Source of the DNA: Vicia villosa
Lineage: Eukaryota; Streptophyta; Magnoliopsida; Fabales; Fabaceae
Reading direction: 5' to 3'
NCBI RefSeq assembly: GCF_029867415.1
Contig: NW_026705156.1
Location: 823,001 to 887,000 of the forward strand
DNA: 64,000 nucleotides
Part shown: positions 59,170-64,000 of the stretch, piece after piece
Layout: every line of letters begins with the position of its first letter
Position numbering within the stretch: position 1 is the first letter of the stretch
Notes under the pieces: model-generated
Told to the model about the DNA's origin: nothing
What the model saw: the letters and a program-made list of their open reading frames with translations, nothing else
Databases searched by the model: none
Translations under genes and position numbers: made by a program

Positions 59170-59690
59170 AAAACTGTTGGGACTATTCCGTAGATGCATC
59201 TACGGAAGTGTTCATCTTCAACACGTTCTGTAGATGGATCTACGGAAGCGACGTAACTTTTTTGCAGAAAAGTTCATTGACAATGTGAACAATGTAGTGG
59301 TTGAAAGTGATTATTTACATGAAATTCAGACTTTTCTTGCTCCCTTTGATTTGTTGCACCAAAAAGTTTGAGTGTTGGAGTGAAATAAGGTATTGATGAT
59401 GTAGGGTTTTTAGGGTCTGGATTATGATGAGTTTGGAGAAATGAAACAATGGGGGAGTGATCATGCTGGTTCAAACTATATTAGACCCTTCCGTAGATGC
59501 ATCTACGGAACAATGTGTCACTAAGTTATTTCGCAGATGCATCTACGGATGCTTCCCTTAACATATTTTAATGTGTATTTTTTTCTCATATACACTAGTT
59601 TATTACCTTTCCGTAGATGCATTTACGGAAGGAATCAAAAAAATTCAAAATATGGGGTGCTTCTGGATGTGGATCTACGGAAGCTGGGGG
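59170..59690. repeat. Subterminal palindromes, right MULE end
   Basis: Copies or variants of TTCCGTAGATGCATCTACGG at about 59186, 59226, 59489, 59529, 59609 and a half copy at 59666. Same motif and similar number as at the left end. Confidence 0.85.
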
Positions 59691-59870
59691 CAAAATTAAA
59701 ATTTTGTGTGGTGTGTAAGATAACCATGGGGTGGGTTGAGAAACTTTTAAAATATCTACCAACCACCTCCACCAAATAATTAAGAATAAATTAATTTTTA
59801 AATTCCTCCCCACAGCCCCACACCCACCACATATAACTAAACCCTGTTTGAAACCACCAACTAAATAATA

Positions 59871-60138
59871 CTCCATCCGTTTCTTTTTAAGTGTCGTTTT
59901 AGAGGAATTTTTTGTTTCTATTTAAGTGTCGTTTTATAGTTTAATGTTATAATTTGTCAATTATATCCTTACTTTCTTAATAAATTCCTTAATTAGTCAT
60001 TAAAAAAATAGAGTGGTTATTGAATTTATTTGAAAAGAGAAAATAAATGAGGGTAATAGAAAAAACAACTTTAATAATCCACTATTTTGGTTGAAGAGTT
60101 TTTTTGCTAAAATGACACTTAAAAAGAAACAGAGGGAG
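59871..60138. mobile_element. Stowaway MITE
   Basis: Ends CTCCATCCGTTTCTTTTTAA and TTAAAAAGAAACAGAGGGAG, flanked by TA. Related to the element at 27887. Confidence 0.8.
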
Positions 60139-60390
60139 TAATTGTGAAATCAATTCCATTCACCCCATTACTCGCACTTATTCCTAATTATTACTTTCTT
60201 AATAAATTCCTTAATTAGTCATTAAAAAAATAGAGTGGTTATTGAATTTATTTGAAAAGAGAAAATAAATGAGGGTAATAGAAAAAACAACTTTAATAAT
60301 CCACTATTTTGGTTGAAGAGTTTTTTTGCTAAAATGACACTTAAAAAGAAACAGAGGGAGTAATTGTGAAATCAATTCCATTCACCCCAT
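59971..60390. repeat. 198-bp direct duplication of the MITE 3' half and flank
   Basis: 59971-60168 recurs at 60193-60390 with no difference seen, separated by 24 bp. It includes the MITE's right half plus 30 bp of flank (AATTCCATTCACCCCAT). Confidence 0.92.
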
Positions 60391-60705
60391 AACTTGACAA
60401 TTCTTTATAAAAACTAATTTATTTTCCATTAGAACAATTTGATTCTCATCTTTTATTTTTTATTATAACAATTTAATTCTCAAACTCACTGATGAATAAC
60501 AATTTACAACTTATATCTCTATTATAACAATTTGTTTCTCAGCTAACTGATATTCTGTCTAATATTAAAGAGGATTGTAAAAATCGATTAAAAAAGATTA
60601 CAAATGAATTATTTCATTCTCTTTTCTCTCTTTCTAAATAATTTGATTTTTGTTTTTTATTCTTAACTTTCAAGTATATCCTTAACTATTTTTCTTTCTA
60701 ATCTA
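60391..60705. other. AT-rich spacer
   Basis: ATTATAACAATTT.ATTCTCA-like phrases recur three times at 60430-60550. No gene. Confidence 0.5.
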
Positions 60706-60750
60706 GTTAATATAAATTTAAGATTGTCATGATGACAACCCTAGACACAT
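60706..60750. repeat. Dispersed repeat with TTGTCATGATGACAA palindrome, copy 1
   Basis: TTAATATAAATTTAAGATTG then TCATGATGACAACCCTAGAC. A second copy with one or two changes lies at 62245-62287. Confidence 0.8.
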
Positions 60751-60944
60751 GTCATCCTAATAACATTTCTAAAACAAACTCTAGACACATATCATCGTAT
60801 TAACTACTCTAACACCAACCATATTTCTAATTCTTTATCTTATGTACCATATAAAATTTATATATTTAATGAATAATATAAAATTTCAATCATATAAAAT
60901 TTCAATTAATAATATAATAGTAGAAAAAATATTATTAACATTAT

Positions 60945-60954
<10 letters not shown>

Positions 60955-61003
<49 letters not shown>
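60955..61003. repeat. (AT)n microsatellite
   Basis: About 24 AT units. Confidence 0.9.
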
Positions 61004-61009
<6 letters not shown>

Positions 61010-62244
61010 TAATATTTTAAATCGATCAAATAATAATAATATTTATATGTTTCATAAATAACATAAATTCTAATTAATAATATAATAGTAGAAAAAAATT
61101 ATTATTAACAATATTATTATTTTTATATATTATTAATAGTGATCTTTTGATTTCTAAGTCATCAAAATATTAATTATAGTTAAATTCCCAAGGCCGAATA
61201 CCAAGATTTTAAAAAAATTGAGATATTTCTTCAACTTTTTCTATTCCATAACTACTTCATCACTCACTAAAAACCTTTATCCTTAAATAAACTAATAAAA
61301 TTTCACTATTTTTATTTTATTTCAATGTAATATTTATAAATATACAATTAAAATAATAAAAAAATCAATTATAATTATATACAATTAATGTAAAAAACAA
61401 ATATATCTTAATTAAAATACAAGCATTTAAAAAAATATATTAATAATAATCAACCTTCATATATAGTGTTGTAATTGTATTATAGAAAAATATAATATAG
61501 TTTTAGTGATTGTCAAAATAATTATCTAATAAGTTTGTATTATTTCTTATTTACTATTGTTAATTTCAAATGAGTATGTAATGTTTAACTTAAATAAAAT
61601 TAAAATGATTGAAAAAAAAATATAAGCTTATTTTAAAAAATTTATATTGTGATTTATATTTTTCAAAAAAAAAATGTTTTTTTTTGTTACAAAATTTTCA
61701 TAGTATTTAGATCAAGTAATATTAATTGAAGTTATAAAACTAATAATCATGTAAAAAAATGATAATGATAAGCATGTAAAAAATAATGATAATCATAAGA
61801 ATAATAATCATGTAAAACAAATTAGTTAAGTTATAAGATTTAATATAGTATTAGAGGTGAGAATAATAAACGTTCCATAATAGAATGATATGGAAAGAAA
61901 GTATGATAGAATGCCAAATTTGCTATATCATCTCAGGTAAGATTGAAGTTAATTTCACATAATATTTCTTTTTTATCTTACTATTCACATGTTAACAACC
62001 AATTGTTATATCAAGTTCAATTTTTAATTTTGACTAAAAAAAATGAAAGTAAAAGAATTTTTTTAATAACTTTTATTAATCAAATGATGATACAATTCAT
62101 ACTTAAGATTTTATTTAGTTCGTGTAGTTTTCTTAGTAGTTGAAGCCTATAATAGTAAAGTTTTTTTTTTTGATTATAGTTATTTTTACTTTTTCAAATC
62201 TAAAAAAGAAAAAATATTAAAATTGTATAGTATTTAAAAATCTA
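61004..62244. other. AT-rich spacer, no gene
   Basis: The phrase AAGATTGAAGTTA occurs at about 61938 and returns near 62537 and 63366. A 66-codon frame at 61943-62143 has no recognisable content. Confidence 0.5.
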
Positions 62245-62287
62245 CTTAATATAAATTTAAGGTTGTCATGATGACAACCCTAGACAC
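62245..62287. repeat. Dispersed repeat with TTGTCATGATGACAA palindrome, copy 2
   Basis: TTAATATAAATTTAAGGTTG then TCATGATGACAACCCTAGAC. Here the palindrome is extended to GGTTGTCATGATGACAACC. Confidence 0.8.
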
Positions 62288-64000
62288 AACTTTAACCCTA
62301 ATGTTGATGTGACATTATATTAGAATTTTCATTTTTTTTAGTTTTTATATTGATTTTAACGGAAATGATTTTTATTCAAAAATAAGGTAAGCCTTTTCGA
62401 GAAGTAGTCAGTTTACAAAAATGTAGAATACTTAGCTTGATATGGTTTGAAAAAATTAAATAAATTGGTCGTTTGAAAATAAAATTAATAGAATTTAATA
62501 TTTATATAATTCAATTAAAAATATGTTTATTTGCTAAGATTGAAGTTAGTTAATACACTATATTCATTATAATATATAAATATTAAAAACAATACAAAAA
62601 TGCGTTTACAATTACTGTTAAACAAAATTTAAATAAAACACAAAAATAAAATAAAAAATATTTCTACATGAGTTTCACAATTTTTGTTTATAATAAAAAA
62701 ATTCATTATTCTGTTTTAATAAAATCTCTAAACTTTAATTAAAATATTTTGGATATACTTTCATTTACTCTTACACTCTACATGATGTATATTTTATTAA
62801 AAATCTCAAATAACTTTTTTGTTATTTTTTGTTTCTATAACAAAAAAATAAAAAGATGTATTCAAATTAAAAATACGTATAGATATTGAACAATAAACAT
62901 ATATTATTATAATGATGACAAAATTAAAATTCTGCATAAAAATATTATGTTAAATTCCTATAATAACTTAAATTGATAATAAAATGGTACCCTGTTAAAT
63001 ATTTTTATGGTGTATAGTTTAGTTTGTGATGTTTTTTTATAATGACAAAATTTATTAACCCTTTCAATTTTGTCAATTAATACAAAAAAAATTATTCAAT
63101 ATAAATATGTCTTATCTACCACTCCAAAGTCCAACCTACATGGAAATGAGATATTTTTTTCCTTTTATATTGATATTTTTATTACTTTTTAATTCTCACT
63201 AATGTTTTAATTATCTTTTGATTTATGTTGTAGGCTAATGATCCTTTATTTATGTTATATGCCATTGACTCAACTTAATCTTTGTATCAATTATTTTAAA
63301 AAAAATTCATTATTATTATAATAGTCCGTATTAAAATTTTTTAACTTATATTTTATCCTTAGCTAAGATTGAAGTTAATGGATAAATTGTATCAAATTTT
63401 CAAATGACTTACAAATTTAGGTTTTTAATTTTTAATGTGAAAAAATATTTAAATATCTTAAAGAAAAATGTGAAACTTAATTTAGTCATTGAAAAAGAAT
63501 AAAATTATTCTATTCTTAAAAATATTAAACTATAACAAAATAATCTATACGTTTTATTTAATTGGTGAAAGAAAGAAAAAGAAATAGTAGATTTTATTAA
63601 AATAAATTTTAAATATAGTTTAGTTAATCAATTTTTGCAATAAACTAGATAATCTTAAAGTAGATAATTCATTTTATACAAATAATAATTTTTATTCTTT
63701 AATGCATCAATTTTTAAAATATATTTTTTCATATTTAATAACTACTTCAGCACTCAACTTACAATAATAATAATTAATAATAAATTATAATTAATAAAAA
63801 CCATTATTGTATATATAAATACGTACTTGATAAAGGAATTTTACATATTTATACTATACATTTTGGCTTTATGCTATAATAAACAATAGGGTAAGATATA
63901 ATATGGTATACCAAAATAAAATAAAAAATCTAGAGAATATATGATTTAAAACTTTTTTTGGACATCACATTGAATAACAAAAATGTTCCTCCTTCTCACT
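62288..64000. other. AT-rich spacer to the window end
   Basis: I find no open frame, terminal repeat or RNA gene here. Confidence 0.55.

Larger units (their letters stand above)
35790..59760 (-). mobile_element. MULE (Mutator-like DNA transposon) with OTU-like domain, split by two retrotransposons
   Basis: Long imperfect inverted ends: TTTCTCAACCAACCCCAT...CTTACACAC...TTTTGCCC...CTTCCGTAGAT at 35803-35880, matched on the minus strand from about 59745 down to 59670. Each end is followed inward by palindromes of the CCGTAGATGCATCTACGG type. Two nested elements with perfect 5-bp target duplications (36833-48959 and 50561-58184) interrupt it; without them it is about 4.2 kb. It carries a transposase on the minus strand and a second small ORF. 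The outer limits are within about 20 bases, and no 9-bp target duplication could be assigned. Confidence 0.8.

Overview
This is a plant nuclear intergenic window made almost entirely of nested transposable elements. It has no rRNA, tRNA or operon structure and no intact cellular gene. The repertoire is Athila-type gypsy, SIRE/Maximus-type copia, an Ogre/Tat-type gypsy with a tRNA-Arg-like primer site, a TGTAACACCC-type chromovirus derivative, a MULE with an OTU-like domain, Stowaway, Tourist and Mutator MITEs, and a Helitron end. Together these suggest a repeat-rich legume, most likely tribe Fabeae (pea, vetch, lentil, Lathyrus). The species is inference.

Layout, left half. Positions 1-17.9 kb hold a decayed Athila-like element on the + strand: partial 5' LTR, PBS, gag, protease, RT/RNase H, integrase and an env-like 3' ORF. 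A very young SIRE-type copia element (7548-16377; TSD TAAGA; 1207-bp LTRs with two differences seen) has landed inside its env-like ORF. This copia element keeps gag and an env-like ORF but has no pol at all. A solo SIRE-like LTR lies at 18175-20817. Positions 21940-26110 are a recent 2.1-kb tandem duplication of a broken F-box/LRR/FBD gene fragment. Positions 26-32 kb hold a cluster of MITEs with clear target-site duplications, a fragment with exon-like duplications, and AT-rich degenerate repeats. A 39-bp minisatellite (32.3-33.7 kb) precedes a typical Helitron 3' end at 34108.

Layout, right half. From about 35.8 to 59.8 kb lies one MULE of roughly 4.2 kb, on the minus strand, expanded to 24 kb by two later insertions. 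It encodes a transposase (FAR1-like N-terminus, DDE, SWIM, then a shortened OTU-like domain) and a second small ORF. An Ogre/Tat-type element without recognisable coding (36833-48959, minus strand, TSD CTATC) sits at the last codons of the transposase. A chromovirus-type element without recognisable coding (50561-58184, TSD ACAAT, LTRs identical by eye) sits in the DDE domain. The last 4 kb are a Stowaway MITE with a duplicated 3' half and AT-rich sequence with no gene.

Absence of frameshifts in the MULE transposase, and the relative ages of the insertions, come from reading coordinates and comparing copies by eye. Family names rest on motifs and termini and were not checked against a database.
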